Source of the DNA: Saltatorellus ferox
Lineage (GTDB): Bacteria; Planctomycetota; UBA1135; GCA-002686595
Reading direction: 5' to 3'
NCBI GenBank assembly: GCA_007751475.1
Contig: CP036434.1
Span: forward strand, 4,407,524 to 4,471,523
Length of the DNA: 64,000 nt
Every line of letters begins with the position of its first letter. The stretch's first letter is position 1. The notes beneath the pieces are model-generated. The model did not search any database, was not told the DNA's origin, and saw nothing but the letters and a program-made list of their open reading frames with translations. Of this stretch, positions 8,804 through 17,479 are shown piece after piece. The translations under genes were made by a program, and so were the position numbers.

Positions 8804-9760
8804 TCACGAATCCCCTTCGTGGGGTCGCTCCACCGGACGACCGGGAGCAGGCTGGGTGAGGAAGGCCACGCCGTCGGCCACCACCCCGGGGTCCTGGAGG
8901 ATCTTCCGATGGCCGAGACCATCGACCTCGCGGAGACTCGCCCCCGGCCAGTGCGCCGCGACGTACCGTCCGCCTTCGATCGGAACGTCGAGGTCGTCGA
9001 TGGAGTGAAGGATCCGCAGTGGCTGATCGAGTGTCTCGACGAGCTTGTGGAACTGGAACTCGTCCGCTCGTTCGCCGAATCGCTCTTCCATGAGGCGGAT
9101 CAGGTCCGGCAGCAGCTCATCGCTGCCAGTGACGAGTTCCAGGTAGCGGGCGAAATACACGAGCAGATCGTCCGGCGGGGACAGATACACCACGCGCGTC
9201 TTTCGCCAGCCGTCGGCGAGCAAGAGGCTCGACGCGAATGTCCCCATGGAGTGCGCGACCAGAGCCGCAGGGCCGTCGCATCCTTCGGGAAGCACCGCCT
9301 TGGCCACGCACCGGAGCGTGTTACGCATCGTCGGCAGCGAGCAGCGCTGACCGTCGGACTCGCCGTGCCCCACGTGATCGAACGTCACGACGGAGTAGCC
9401 GGCGGCCCGGAGCGGCTCGACCCAGGCCCCGAGCTGACCGCCCCGCCCCTCCCAGCCGTGCACCAGGAGGGCCGCGCCGCGGGAAGTTCCCGCCTCGGCG
9501 TCGGGCTCGAACGTCCAGACGGCGATGCGCTTGTCACCGTACAGGACCTCCGACCGGACTCCCCGGGCGAGGATGGCCCTCTCGCGCTCCGGCACCGGGT
9601 GACGCCTCGGCTTCACGAAGAGATGGGCCACGAGCCGAGCCGCGAGCCCCCTCGAGACGAACCGAAGCGACCTGAACCCGCCGCGCATGAGGCGTAGCGA
9701 CAGAGGCAGATCGTGGGGATCGATCGCTCGCTGGCTCGCGGGATGTGCGGTGACGGCCAT
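8804..9760 (-). CDS. Alpha/beta hydrolase (Hydrolase_4-like)
   Basis: A 318-residue predicted lipase/esterase/lysophospholipase-type hydrolase. Motifs: LLVHGWEGRG (oxyanion loop), VTFDHVGHGESDG, nucleophile elbow AHSMG with Ser171, acid DDLDVP, and catalytic His in GLGHRKIL. The start at 9760 is chosen because a strong ribosome binding site (GGAG, 8 nt upstream) precedes ATG-GCC. Longer in-frame starts would run through the selenocysteine tRNA at 9814-9912 and are not credible. No signal peptide, so cytoplasmic. Substrate unknown. Confidence 0.9.
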   Translation of the reverse strand: MAVTAHPASQRAIDPHDLPLSLRLMRGGFRSLRFVSRGLAARLVAHLFVKPRRHPVPERERAILARGVRSEVLYGDKRIAVWTFEPDAEAGTSRGAALLVHGWEGRGGQLGAWVEPLRAAGYSVVTFDHVGHGESDGQRCSLPTMRNTLRCVAKAVLPEGCDGPAALVAHSMGTFASSLLLADGWRKTRVVYLSPPDDLLVYFARYLELVTGSDELLPDLIRLMEERFGERADEFQFHKLVETLDQPLRILHSIDDLDVPIEGGRYVAAHWPGASLREVDGLGHRKILQDPGVVADGVAFLTQPAPGRPVERPHEGDS

Positions 9761-9813
9761 TCGATGCGCTCCGCATCGGACGAAGCAGCGGCGGACTCGG
9801 CGAAGCAAAGAAA

Positions 9814-9912
9814 TGGCGGGAGTGCATGGGAATCGAACCCACCGGCCCCGCTGTTCACGAGGCCCAAACCGGCTTTGAAGACCGGGCGGCACACCAGCAC
9901 CGATCCACTCCC
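9814..9912 (-). tRNA. selC: tRNA-Sec (anticodon UCA)
   Basis: The minus strand folds as a bacterial selenocysteine tRNA. The anticodon loop is CUUCAAA (anticodon UCA, decoding UGA) on stem CCGGU/GCCGG, and the D-loop contains GGUG. A long variable arm pairs GGCCUCG with CGGGGCC. The T-loop is UUCGAUU on a 5-bp stem, with a G discriminator and encoded CCA. The distance from 5' end to anticodon loop (32 nt) equals that of the E. coli molecule as I recall it. The acceptor pairs 7 bp cleanly; the eighth position appears as G-G and the outer D-stem is imperfect. The presence of selC implies selenoprotein synthesis in this organism; selA, selB and selD are not in the window. Confidence 0.9.
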
Positions 9913-9940
9913 GCAGAGCGCTCAGGTGTAGCAGTTCGGC

Positions 9941-9984
9941 ACAAGAAAAGCACTCCCGGAGTCGTCGAAAGACTCCGGGAGTGC
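9941..9984 (-). terminator. Rho-independent terminator of the RTX-like lipoprotein gene
   Basis: A perfect 14-bp stem (GCACTCCCGGAGTC at 9950-9963 with its complement at 9971-9984) and a 7-nt loop. On the minus strand it is followed by TTTTCTTGT. It lies about 40 bp past the stop of the gene at 10027 and before the tRNA-Sec. Confidence 0.9.
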
Positions 9985-10026
9985 CTACCTGTCAGGGGCC
10001 CCCTTCCGGGGAACTGCCCCCTGGAA

Positions 10027-11337
10027 TCAGAGGTTGAAGCCGCCGTCCGTGAACTGGAGCCGTTCGATACCGAAGAGCGTGTCGAGCTGCTCGTGGCCGC
10101 CGAGGACATCCTCGACGATGACGCGGTCGGGGAGCACCTCGACCCGGTAGTCCGAGAGGGGGCCGCTGAAGACCGCCGTGTCGAAGCCGTCACCGCCGTC
10201 GATGGTGTCGTAGCCGCGGCGCCCCTTGAGGTTGTTGTTCCCGCTGTTGCCGGTCAGGATCGAGTCGAACGGTGCGCCGAAGATCTCGCCGCTGTTCGTG
10301 CCGGTCATGCGGACGTTACGCAGGTGCTGGGAGCGGGCACTGTAGGGCGTGGACTGGCGGCGGAGGCAGTCGAAGTTGCCGGTGAAGCTCTCCGGGAGGA
10401 TCGCCTCGAAGGTGTGATTCGTTCCGAAGAAGTCGTCGATCCACTTGGAGGCCTGGGGCAGCGCCATCTCCAGGGACCCGCGGTCGATGGCCTCGAGCGT
10501 GCCCGCGGCGCCACGGGCGATGCCGTCGCCGCTCGGATCGTGGCCGAAGACCCCGCTGTGCACGTCCATCAGGGCGGTCAGGAAGACCCCGGTGTTCTCC
10601 GCGGCGGGCGTCCCGGCGCGCGGCGTGAAGAGACCGTTCGTGATGGCGCTGGCCGCGTGGCCATCGAGCTGGCTGGCGAAGGAAGCGCGCGCGGGAACGA
10701 GACCCGTGCGATGAACGAGGGCGGCGAGGACGCCGAACGAGTTGTCCTCGGCGGGCAGCGCCGCCATGTACTCCGGGGAGCCCTCGAGCACGATGTGATC
10801 GGCCGGAAGCGCGACGCTCGAGGCGCCGACAGCGGCGAGGAGATCGGCGATGTCCTGGTCGTTCGGATCGATCGAAGCCGTATCGGTGAAGAGCGCGGCG
10901 AGAGCACCTCGGTTCACCATGGCGGCGACGACGTCGTCCTTGTTGGCGCCTTCGGGACTGCCGGCGACGGGAGAGACGAGCTGCTTCAGGATCGAGCGGC
11001 TGCGCGTGATCTTCGCGTCGGAGACGCCCGGCTGCGCGAGGAGGTGAATTCGGCCCGCGCTCGTTTCGACCGCGGTGTAGCGGGTGAACAGCTTCGTGAA
11101 GAGAGGGTCCACCGTATCCGGCACGTCGACGATCCGGTCGCCATCGAGATCGGCGTCCAGGTCGATGTCGTCGAGGGACTCGGTCGGGGAAGCGACGCCG
11201 CCCCCGCCACCTGCGCCGCCGCCGCCGCTCCCACCGTCACCGGAGGAGGTGGAGATCCCGTCACCGCTCGTGCAGCTGACGCTGAGTAGACCGAGGGAAG
11301 CCGAGAGGAAGAGAGCGGAGAAGCGAGAGTACTGCAT
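10027..11337 (-). CDS. Secreted lipoprotein with a C-terminal RTX-like module
   Basis: A 436-residue protein. The start MQYSRFSALFLSASLGLLSVSC gives a lipoprotein signal (Cys22), followed by a Gly-rich linker and a Ca-binding-like DLDADLDGDRI stretch. The middle (~90-340) is a globular region I cannot assign. The end (~355-435) has hemolysin-type features: SGEIFGAPFDSILTGNSGNN, GRRGYDTIDGGDGFDTAVFS and FGIERLQFTDG, typical of RTX repeat capping regions. A longer upstream start at 11460 would bury the signal peptide and is rejected. Ends at a strong terminator. Possible role: calcium-stabilised surface protein or enzyme; function unknown. Confidence 0.85.
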   Translation of the reverse strand: MQYSRFSALFLSASLGLLSVSCTSGDGISTSSGDGGSGGGGAGGGGGVASPTESLDDIDLDADLDGDRIVDVPDTVDPLFTKLFTRYTAVETSAGRIHLLAQPGVSDAKITRSRSILKQLVSPVAGSPEGANKDDVVAAMVNRGALAALFTDTASIDPNDQDIADLLAAVGASSVALPADHIVLEGSPEYMAALPAEDNSFGVLAALVHRTGLVPARASFASQLDGHAASAITNGLFTPRAGTPAAENTGVFLTALMDVHSGVFGHDPSGDGIARGAAGTLEAIDRGSLEMALPQASKWIDDFFGTNHTFEAILPESFTGNFDCLRRQSTPYSARSQHLRNVRMTGTNSGEIFGAPFDSILTGNSGNNNLKGRRGYDTIDGGDGFDTAVFSGPLSDYRVEVLPDRVIVEDVLGGHEQLDTLFGIERLQFTDGGFNL

Positions 11338-11487
11338 GGCGGTGGATGGTCTTGGTCTGCGCGAGAACGTCGGGCCCCTCCCGTGTTCGCGCCAGGTAAC
11401 GACTATCCGGCTTTGAGCGAGAGCGCACCGAATCCCGCCGCGATTCCCGAAGAGGGACACGCGCTGCGCTCCCCGCCCCGCGCACCG

Positions 11488-11964
11488 CTATTCGTCGTCG
11501 GGCGTCCAGTCCGGTCTCTGCGTGACGCCGGAGGCCACGCCGAGCCCGCTCATCACGGAGGCCGGCAGGAAGCCGCTGAGGAATTCCTGGAGGTCCGCCA
11601 TCTGGCGCTTCGAGGCCTCCGCGAAGGCACCGACGATGTCGCCGAGGCTCTCGAACGGCAGCTCGACGAGCCCCACCTTCGACAGGCCGAACCCGATCAC
11701 CGCGAGACCGAAGCCCACGAGCAGGCTCAGCTTGAAGAACATTCGCAGGAGCGCGCCGAGCGCGAAGCCACCGAGGTAGCCCGCGCCGCTCTGCACGCTC
11801 GTCCACGTCATCTCCCCGCTGCCGAATTCCGAATCGGCCAGCGCGGAGTAGCCCTTGGCGGCCAGCCCCACGCCGAGAAGAAGAAGGGAACCGCGGACCA
11901 TCACCTTCTTCTTGAAGGAGAGATCCGTGAAGGTCGAGGCGACGAAGTGCTTGAGGCTGATCAC
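11488..11964 (-). CDS. FUN14-like membrane protein
   Basis: A small (158 aa) membrane protein. A polar N-terminus is followed by MVRGSLLLLGVGLAAKGY, then SGAGYLGGFALGALLRMFFK and LLVGFGLAVIGFGLSKVGLV. The Gly-rich helices and spacing match the FUN14 domain of bacteria and mitochondria. A Met/Asp-rich tail follows. The start is uncertain: GTG 11964 leaves a 34-bp gap from the upstream serine-synthesis gene; an ATG at the MVRGS position is possible. Same direction as, and probably co-transcribed with, the SerB-aminotransferase fusion. Function unknown. Confidence 0.72.
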   Translation of the reverse strand: MISLKHFVASTFTDLSFKKKVMVRGSLLLLGVGLAAKGYSALADSEFGSGEMTWTSVQSGAGYLGGFALGALLRMFFKLSLLVGFGLAVIGFGLSKVGLVELPFESLGDIVGAFAEASKRQMADLQEFLSGFLPASVMSGLGVASGVTQRPDWTPDDE

Positions 11965-11998
11965 GGGAGTGCTGTCGGGGTGGAGTGGGCCGGGACGG

Positions 11999-13891
11999 TC
12001 AGCCGTGCAGGATGCCCGATAGCGCAGAGAGCAGGGCCCTGAATTCCTGCACCGGGTGGTCCCCCATGTGCCCGATCCTGACGTGGGATGCCTTGAGGAC
12101 GCCGTAGCCGGGAGCGATCTCGAAGCCCGCCGCACGCATGCCCGCCAGGATGCCGGGCACCCTCGGTTCCCCGAGGCCGATGCAGGTGACGGTCGGCGAT
12201 GCCGTGACGTGCGCCTGGGGGCCTGGCCGCTGCAGGCCGTGCTCGTCCAGCCACTCGGAGCTCATCGCCCGCATCTTCGCGTGGCGGGCGAAGCGCAGCT
12301 CCCATCCGCTGCGGCCCGCGGCGGGCTCGCCGAGGAGCCGCACTTCGAGGCCCCCGTCGGTGATCGTTTCGAGCTGGTACAGCAGTGCCCGCAGGAGCGG
12401 GATGGTGGGCGTCATCGGCGGGTTCTGATCCTGGTGCCCGGCCGTGATGAGCGGGAGGTCGAGGAAGAAGCCGCGGTCTGGGGCCGAGGCCGCGGCGTCG
12501 AGCATCCGACGTGAGACGGCGTACACCCCGAGCCCGGGCGGCAGCGCGAGGGCCTTCTGGGTCCCTGCGAAGACGAAGTCGAACCCGTGGCGCGCGGCGT
12601 CGATCGGCGCGGCCGCCAGGTAGGTCACCGCGTCCACGAGAAGCATGGCACCGCCGCGCCTTGCGAGCGCACCCGCGATCTCCGTGGGCTCTGTCAGCGC
12701 GCCGCTGGAGGTCTCGCTAAGACAAACCGTGATGGCGTCGAACGGGCCTTCCTGGTCGAGCGCCACGCGGGCGGCCGCGAGATCCGCGGGTGCGCCGACC
12801 TCACTCACGATCCGCGTCACCCGGGCGCCGACCGACTCGGCGATCTCGGCGTAGCGCTCCGAGAAGGAGCCGTTGACGAGGGAGAGCACCCGGACCGGAG
12901 CGGATGCGTCGCCCTCACTCGCCCGCGGCGCGAGCGCGCGCAGGCTCATCTCCATCAGTGCCGTGGCTGTACAGGAGTGCACGCCCACCTCGTGGAGCGG
13001 TGCGCCCGCCAACCCGAAGGCGAGTCGCAGATGCGGATCGAGCGCGGCGATCACGCCTCGCATCTCGGCGGTCCGGTGGCCGATCATCGGCTCGCGCAGG
13101 CGATCGAGGACCTCGGGCCGAACCCGCGTCGGGCCGGGGATCCAGAGCTGCGGGCGGCGCGCGCGCTCCACGAGCTGCGCGAACGCTCGACTCCCGGAAG
13201 CGGTGAGCCGCTCCAGCTCCTCCTCCGTACACAGCATCGGCAGCAGCGCGGCGAAGTCATCCGTTCGACAAACGGCGTCGGCTCCGCGCGCCACCTCATC
13301 TCGCTCGGCCACGGCCGTGAAGGCCACGAAGGCATCGCAAACCCGCCGAGCTTCGAGGTCGGTCGCGCCGTCGCCGACCAGGACGATGGACGAGTCCCCG
13401 AAGGCCCTCTCGACGATCTCGGCCTTACCTCCCCTGCGGGCCAGCGGCGACGCGGCATCGAAGCCCGCGTAGGCTCCCGACTCATCGAAGTCGATTCCGA
13501 CCGCCCAGACGCGATCCTCCGCCACCCCGAGATAGCGCGCCACCACCTCCACGGGCGGCGCGAGGCCCCCGGAGATCACGGCGACCTCCTTGCCGAGGAA
13601 CTGCAGCGCGCGCACCGTCTCCAGCGCCCCGGCTGTCAGCGTCGCCAGGTAGCGAGCACCGATGGCGTCGACCTCCGCGCGGGACGGCTGGATCAGATCG
13701 AGTCGTCTGCCGTAGACCTCCTCCAGCGGAACGCGACCGTCCATGGCGAGGTTCGTGAGCGCCGCGACGTCGTCGCGCTGGACGTCGGGAAGCTGGGCGG
13801 TCAGTTCCTCGATGCCCTCGATCGAGGAGAGGGTCGAATCGCAGTCAAAGACAACGACATCGAAAGGAGGCGCGGATGAGCGGCTGAGCAT
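11999..13891 (-). CDS. Fused phosphoserine phosphatase (SerB-like) and class V aminotransferase (SerC/AGT-like)
   Basis: A 630-residue two-domain enzyme. Residues ~8-215 are a HAD phosphatase of SerB type with all motifs: FDCDSTLSSIEG (Asp16, Asp18), SGG (Ser107), Lys156, and GDGATD (Asp174, Asp178). Residues ~248-630 are a PLP-dependent class V aminotransferase: WIPGPTRVRPEVL, GHRTAEM, LVNGSFSERY, LLVDAVT, and PLP lysine Lys446 in FAGTQKALALPPG. The order suggests that transamination of 3-phosphohydroxypyruvate and dephosphorylation of phosphoserine occur on one polypeptide. The aminotransferase half resembles the alanine-glyoxylate/serine-pyruvate branch, so its exact substrate is inferred. 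The ATG at 13891 is well placed and no frameshift is seen. Confidence 0.9.
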   Translation of the reverse strand: MLSRSSAPPFDVVVFDCDSTLSSIEGIEELTAQLPDVQRDDVAALTNLAMDGRVPLEEVYGRRLDLIQPSRAEVDAIGARYLATLTAGALETVRALQFLGKEVAVISGGLAPPVEVVARYLGVAEDRVWAVGIDFDESGAYAGFDAASPLARRGGKAEIVERAFGDSSIVLVGDGATDLEARRVCDAFVAFTAVAERDEVARGADAVCRTDDFAALLPMLCTEEELERLTASGSRAFAQLVERARRPQLWIPGPTRVRPEVLDRLREPMIGHRTAEMRGVIAALDPHLRLAFGLAGAPLHEVGVHSCTATALMEMSLRALAPRASEGDASAPVRVLSLVNGSFSERYAEIAESVGARVTRIVSEVGAPADLAAARVALDQEGPFDAITVCLSETSSGALTEPTEIAGALARRGGAMLLVDAVTYLAAAPIDAARHGFDFVFAGTQKALALPPGLGVYAVSRRMLDAAASAPDRGFFLDLPLITAGHQDQNPPMTPTIPLLRALLYQLETITDGGLEVRLLGEPAAGRSGWELRFARHAKMRAMSSEWLDEHGLQRPGPQAHVTASPTVTCIGLGEPRVPGILAGMRAAGFEIAPGYGVLKASHVRIGHMGDHPVQEFRALLSALSGILHG

Positions 13892-13922
13892 GGGCCCAGG
13901 GTCGCCTGTTCCTCCATTCGGA

Positions 13923-14210
13923 TCAATAGCGCTCGATCTTGTAGCCCTTGGTTCGCTTGATCACGTGGCCCGCGTTCCGGAGGACGCCCTCCACGGAGCT
14001 CGTCCTCCTGGCGCCGGACGGCGTCTCACCGGTCTGGAGCTGGCTCCCCACCAGGACGACCGCGGTGATGACCAGAACGACGCAGAGCACGACCTTCACG
14101 ACCGTCGACCTGGGCACGTCAGGCCGGGGAGACGCTGTCGCGGGGTGACGCACTCGCTCACGTGGCGGGTGCGAGGACGGCGACGCAGACGACGTTCTGG
14201 GTGGCAGCAT
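13923..14210 (-). CDS. Small single-pass membrane protein, hypothetical
   Basis: About 95 residues from ATG 14210 (or ~64 from an internal GTG at 14117). The only feature is one clear transmembrane helix, STVVKVVLCVVLVITAVVLV, followed by a short polar tail ending TKGYKIERY. It lies upstream of, and in the same direction as, the serine-synthesis fusion with a 31-bp gap. The first ~30 residues are Ser/Pro-rich and may not be translated. No family recognised. Confidence 0.5.
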   Translation of the reverse strand: MLPPRTSSASPSSHPPRERVRHPATASPRPDVPRSTVVKVVLCVVLVITAVVLVGSQLQTGETPSGARRTSSVEGVLRNAGHVIKRTKGYKIERY

Positions 14211-14391
14211 GGACGGGGAGCAGGGGGAGGCGGGACGGCCCTGGTGGCTGTATCGGCTCGGGGGCACCCGCAAGCCGGTGCTCGCCCGACAAAAAAGTCG
14301 CCACAGACACCGGACGCGCCTCGACCGAGACATGCCCCGCGAAGAGAATGGCCGGGCCTTTCCTTCCGCCACCCAGCACCCACCACCCCCC

Positions 14392-15123
14392 ATGCGTTTC
14401 GAGAACCAGACCGTCGTCGTCACCGGAGGCACCCGCGGCATCGGCCGCGCGATTTCCCTGGCCTTCCTCGCGGAAGGGGCGATCGTCCACGCCACCTACT
14501 TCGGCAACGACGCCGCCGCCGACGCCCTCAGGGTGGCGTCAGGAGACGCCCAGGAGCGGCTCCTGACGCCGAAGTTCGACGCGGCCGACCACGAGGCAGC
14601 GGCGGCGTTCTGGGAGACCCTCGCGGACGTCCCGGTCTCGGTGCTCGTGGCGAACTCGGGGATCCGCAGGGACTCGATCCTGGCGACGATGTCCCCGGAC
14701 GACTGGGATGCGGTCCTGCGCACGAACCTCACGGGCGGCTTCACGATGTCCAAGTTCGCGGTGCAGAACATGATGCGCCAGCGCTATGGCCGGATCATCT
14801 TCACGACGTCTCCCGCTGGCCGCTTCGGCTTCGAGGGCCAGGGCAACTACTCGGCCTCCAAGGCGGGCCAGGTCGGCCTGATGCGCTCGCTCTGCAAGGA
14901 GGTGGCCAAGCGGAAGATCACGGTGAACTGCGTCTCGCCTGGCTTCATCGCGACCGAGCTGCTCGACGACCTGCCGGAGGCGCTCGTCGACTCCTACAAG
15001 AAGTCCGTGCCCGCGCGCCGTTTCGGCGAACCGGAGGAGGTCGCCGCTGCGGTTCTTTTCCTGGCGTCCAAGGACGCCGCCTACATCACCGGTAGCACGC
15101 TCGACGTGACGGGAGGCCTCTGA
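14392..15123 (+). CDS. fabG: FabG-like 3-oxoacyl-ACP reductase (SDR)
   Basis: A 243-residue short-chain dehydrogenase with the NADP-binding motif TGGTRGIGRA, NSGI, and the catalytic YSASK (GQGNYSASKAGQVG), ending in VTGGL as is usual for FabG. It reduces 3-oxoacyl-ACP to 3-hydroxyacyl-ACP in fatty acid elongation. Its stop overlaps the start of fabZ (TGATG), and fabI follows in the same way, so substrate flow FabG to FabZ to FabI matches gene order. ATG 14392 (MRFENQTVVVTGG) is chosen; the longer frame upstream is Arg/Pro-rich noise. Confidence 0.93.
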   Translation: MRFENQTVVVTGGTRGIGRAISLAFLAEGAIVHATYFGNDAAADALRVASGDAQERLLTPKFDAADHEAAAAFWETLADVPVSVLVANSGIRRDSILATMSPDDWDAVLRTNLTGGFTMSKFAVQNMMRQRYGRIIFTTSPAGRFGFEGQGNYSASKAGQVGLMRSLCKEVAKRKITVNCVSPGFIATELLDDLPEALVDSYKKSVPARRFGEPEEVAAAVLFLASKDAAYITGSTLDVTGGL

Positions 15124-15608
15124 TGGCCCCGCACGAAACAGGATCCATCGTCGGGCGCCCCGTGACCGACTTCATCCCCCATCGTCCCCCGTTCCTCTTC
15201 GTGACCCGCGTCGTCGAGCACGAGGGCGATCGGCTCGTCGCGGAGTGGGACGTGCCCACGGACCTGCCCGCCTTCGAGGGTCACTTCCCCGGGGAGCCTG
15301 TCCTGCCCGGCGTGCTCATTTCCGAGTTCTGCTTCCAGGCGGGCGCGGTGCTGATCTACGCCACGAGCCAAGAGGACAAGGAGGCCGAGGGCGTCCCGGT
15401 CCTCACCCGCATCGAGGACGCGCGCTTCCGCAAGATCGTGCGACCGGGCGAAACTCTGCGGGCCGAGGTCCAGCTGACCGAGCGCCTTTCCAACGCGCGC
15501 TACGTGACGGCGAAGGTGACGAGCGCGGGGCAGAACGTGGTGCGCCTCAAGTGCGTGCTCGCCGTGGCGCCACCACCAGCGGCAGAGCCTGCGGAAGGAA
15601 ACGCGTGA
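15123..15608 (+). CDS. fabZ: FabZ-like 3-hydroxyacyl-ACP dehydratase
   Basis: A 161-residue hot-dog-fold dehydratase. The start PHRPPFLFVTRVV and the active-site stretch FEGHFPGEPVLPGVLISE contain catalytic His54 and Glu68 with the expected spacing. It removes water from 3-hydroxyacyl-ACP to give trans-2-enoyl-ACP. Its ATG overlaps the fabG stop and its stop overlaps the fabI ATG (TGATG at both), which indicates translational coupling in a three-gene operon. The C-terminal tail (PPPAAEPAEGNA) is disordered. Confidence 0.93.
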   Translation: MAPHETGSIVGRPVTDFIPHRPPFLFVTRVVEHEGDRLVAEWDVPTDLPAFEGHFPGEPVLPGVLISEFCFQAGAVLIYATSQEDKEAEGVPVLTRIEDARFRKIVRPGETLRAEVQLTERLSNARYVTAKVTSAGQNVVRLKCVLAVAPPPAAEPAEGNA

Positions 15609-16411
15609 TGCCGAAAAGCAGCGACTGGCTCGGACTCGGCGGCAAGACGTTCGTGGTGATGGGCCTGAAGAACCGTAAGAGCGTCGCCTGGCACGTCGCG
15701 AAGCAGCTCGCCGAGGTCGGGGCACGCTGCCTCTTCGTCGTGCGAACGGAGGAGCGACGCGAGGAGGTCCGAAAGCTCACCGAGGACGCCCCTGTCTACG
15801 TTTGCGACGTGAGAGACGAAGCGTCGATCGAGGCCCTGGGCCAGTCCATCCATGAGGACCACGGCACGGTCCACGGACTCGTCCACAGCATCGCGTTCGC
15901 GAACTACTCGGACGGTTGGAAGCCGTTTCACGAGACGAGAAAGGACGACTTCCTCGAGGCGACCGGCGTCTCGGCGTTTTCCCTGGTGCAGGTCGCGAAC
16001 GCGCTGAAGCCGAGCTTCGCCGACGACGCCTCGGTCGTCACGATCTCGATCTCCACGACGACGATGGCCGCCGAGAACTACGGCTACATGGCCCCCATCA
16101 AGGCAGCGCTCGATTCGAGCGTCGTGTTCCTGGCCAAGTCCTTCAGCGCCTTCAGCCACGTGCGTTTCAACGGCGTGCGCGCGGGCCTCTTGAAGACGAG
16201 TTCCTCGGCCGGCATCCCCGGCTACGTCGACTCGTGGATGCACGCCGAGAAGGCCACGCTGCGGAAGGCGGGCCTCGAGACCCAGGAAGTCGCCGCGACG
16301 ACGCTGTTCCTGCTCTCGCCCCGCTCCAGCGGCATCAACGGCCAGGGCATCGTCGTGGACGCGGGGATGGGCAGCAACTTCTTCGATTCGGAGCTGACGG
16401 GCGGATCGTAG
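15608..16411 (+). CDS. fabI: FabI-like enoyl-ACP reductase
   Basis: A 267-residue enoyl-ACP reductase of the FabI type. It has the FabI N-terminal nucleotide motif (FVVMGLKNRKSVAWHVAKQL) rather than a plain SDR GxxxGxG, HSIAFAN, and Tyr158-x6-Lys165 in YGYMAPIKAALDS. It catalyses the last NAD(P)H-dependent step of the elongation cycle. Third gene of fabG-fabZ-fabI; start ATG 15608 overlaps the fabZ stop. The Tyr-x6-Lys spacing is the FabI one, not that of FabL/FabV. Confidence 0.93.
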   Translation: MPKSSDWLGLGGKTFVVMGLKNRKSVAWHVAKQLAEVGARCLFVVRTEERREEVRKLTEDAPVYVCDVRDEASIEALGQSIHEDHGTVHGLVHSIAFANYSDGWKPFHETRKDDFLEATGVSAFSLVQVANALKPSFADDASVVTISISTTTMAAENYGYMAPIKAALDSSVVFLAKSFSAFSHVRFNGVRAGLLKTSSSAGIPGYVDSWMHAEKATLRKAGLETQEVAATTLFLLSPRSSGINGQGIVVDAGMGSNFFDSELTGGS

Positions 16412-16498
16412 GAGCCGGCCACTTCTCGCGGCCGAGGAGTCTGCGCCACCGAATGCGCTTCCGCGAGCCCCAGAGGGTGGGTAGCCGCCGTCACGGAT

Positions 16499-17413
16499 TC
16501 AGGGGCGTTCGTGCAAGAACCAGCGGTCAGAGTCGACGAGACCCCGCGAATAGTGCCGGAGCCCGATCCCCGGGAGCAAGAGGCTACAAGGGGCCACGAG
16601 GCAATGCTCTCGGCCCAGCTTCCACGCGGTCTCGATCGAGTCCGGTGGGCGCTCGACGAGGAACTGAAGCATCGTTCCGTAGTGGGAGACGAGTTCCGCG
16701 CCGAACTCTCGCTCCCAGCGTCGAGCCAGGGCGACGTCGTAGGCGGCATCGTGGTAGGTCGAGCCCCACCAGCCGACATAGGCGAGAGCCTCGGCACCCA
16801 CCGATGTCGGCAAGAAGAGGAGCACCGGGTCATTCGGCTCGTACCAGACGGCCTCCATCGACGAATCCGTGACGCGCTTTCCACGTGCCAGCTCCCAGTC
16901 CAGAAAGTTGCGGTCGATCTCGAATCGGCTATCGGCGATCAGCCGGGGTCGTTCCTCGTCCGCAGGCGATTCTCCAAAGAAATAGGCCGTGGTGGCTCGC
17001 GCGGATTCCCACTCCTCTTCCCCGTTGAAGTCTTCCTGGGAAGCCCGTTCGAGCTTGTCGAGAAAGCGGTCGAGGTTCAGCCTCTTGGATCGCTCGATGA
17101 TCGCTCTGGGCAACCGCTCCTTTTGAGTGCCGCTCTGTTCGAATCCGAAGCGCGAAAAAGGCTGGCTCGACGTGAGGCGCGCGAAAAGGCTCGCGTTCGG
17201 GGGACTACTCCAAAGTTCGATGACGACGGGCCAGCGCCCTGTGCGCTCAAGACATGCCCGCGCCTCGCGCCACGCACCTTCGATGTCCTCCGGATCCACG
17301 GCCACACCGAACGCAAGTTCGCCGGTGTCGAGCACGGGCAATGTCACCATCTCTTCGCCGCTGAAGCGAGTGCCCTCGAGGCAGCGCGCGAGGTCTTCCT
17401 TGGTCTCGTTCAT
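16499..17413 (-). CDS. DUF4253 domain protein
   Basis: A 304-residue soluble protein. The C-terminal part has ALARRWEREFGAELVSH, FLVERPPDSIETAWKLGREH and a Trp at the end, the pattern of DUF4253 (often seen in immunity- or SUKH-like small proteins, function unknown). The N-terminal two thirds contain GRWPVVIELWSSP and a Glu/Arg-rich region with YFFGESPADEERP. The ATG at 17413 is preceded by GGAGCGGACG, a good ribosome binding site. Stands alone; not in an evident operon. No toxin partner is visible beside it. Confidence 0.78.
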   Translation of the reverse strand: MNETKEDLARCLEGTRFSGEEMVTLPVLDTGELAFGVAVDPEDIEGAWREARACLERTGRWPVVIELWSSPPNASLFARLTSSQPFSRFGFEQSGTQKERLPRAIIERSKRLNLDRFLDKLERASQEDFNGEEEWESARATTAYFFGESPADEERPRLIADSRFEIDRNFLDWELARGKRVTDSSMEAVWYEPNDPVLLFLPTSVGAEALAYVGWWGSTYHDAAYDVALARRWEREFGAELVSHYGTMLQFLVERPPDSIETAWKLGREHCLVAPCSLLLPGIGLRHYSRGLVDSDRWFLHERP

Positions 17414-17449
17414 CGTCCGCTCCGGGATCGTATCATGGCGTGGCAGTAA

Positions 17450-17479
17450 CGGAGGAGGCGGGAGGGTCGAGGGGGCGCG
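17450..17479 (+). repeat. Dispersed repeat fragment shared with the 42.4-kb RAYT region
   Basis: Thirty bases starting CGGAGGAGGCGGGAGGG are identical to 42404-42433, inside the left inverted repeat of the transposase element. Here the piece lies in the 149-bp gap between the DUF4253 gene and the YCII-like gene. It is probably a solitary remnant of the same repeat family. Confidence 0.75.

Noticed and set aside
9760..9892. Upstream start of the alpha/beta hydrolase at 9892
   Set aside because: It would read through the tRNA-Sec gene; a strong ribosome binding site supports 9760.
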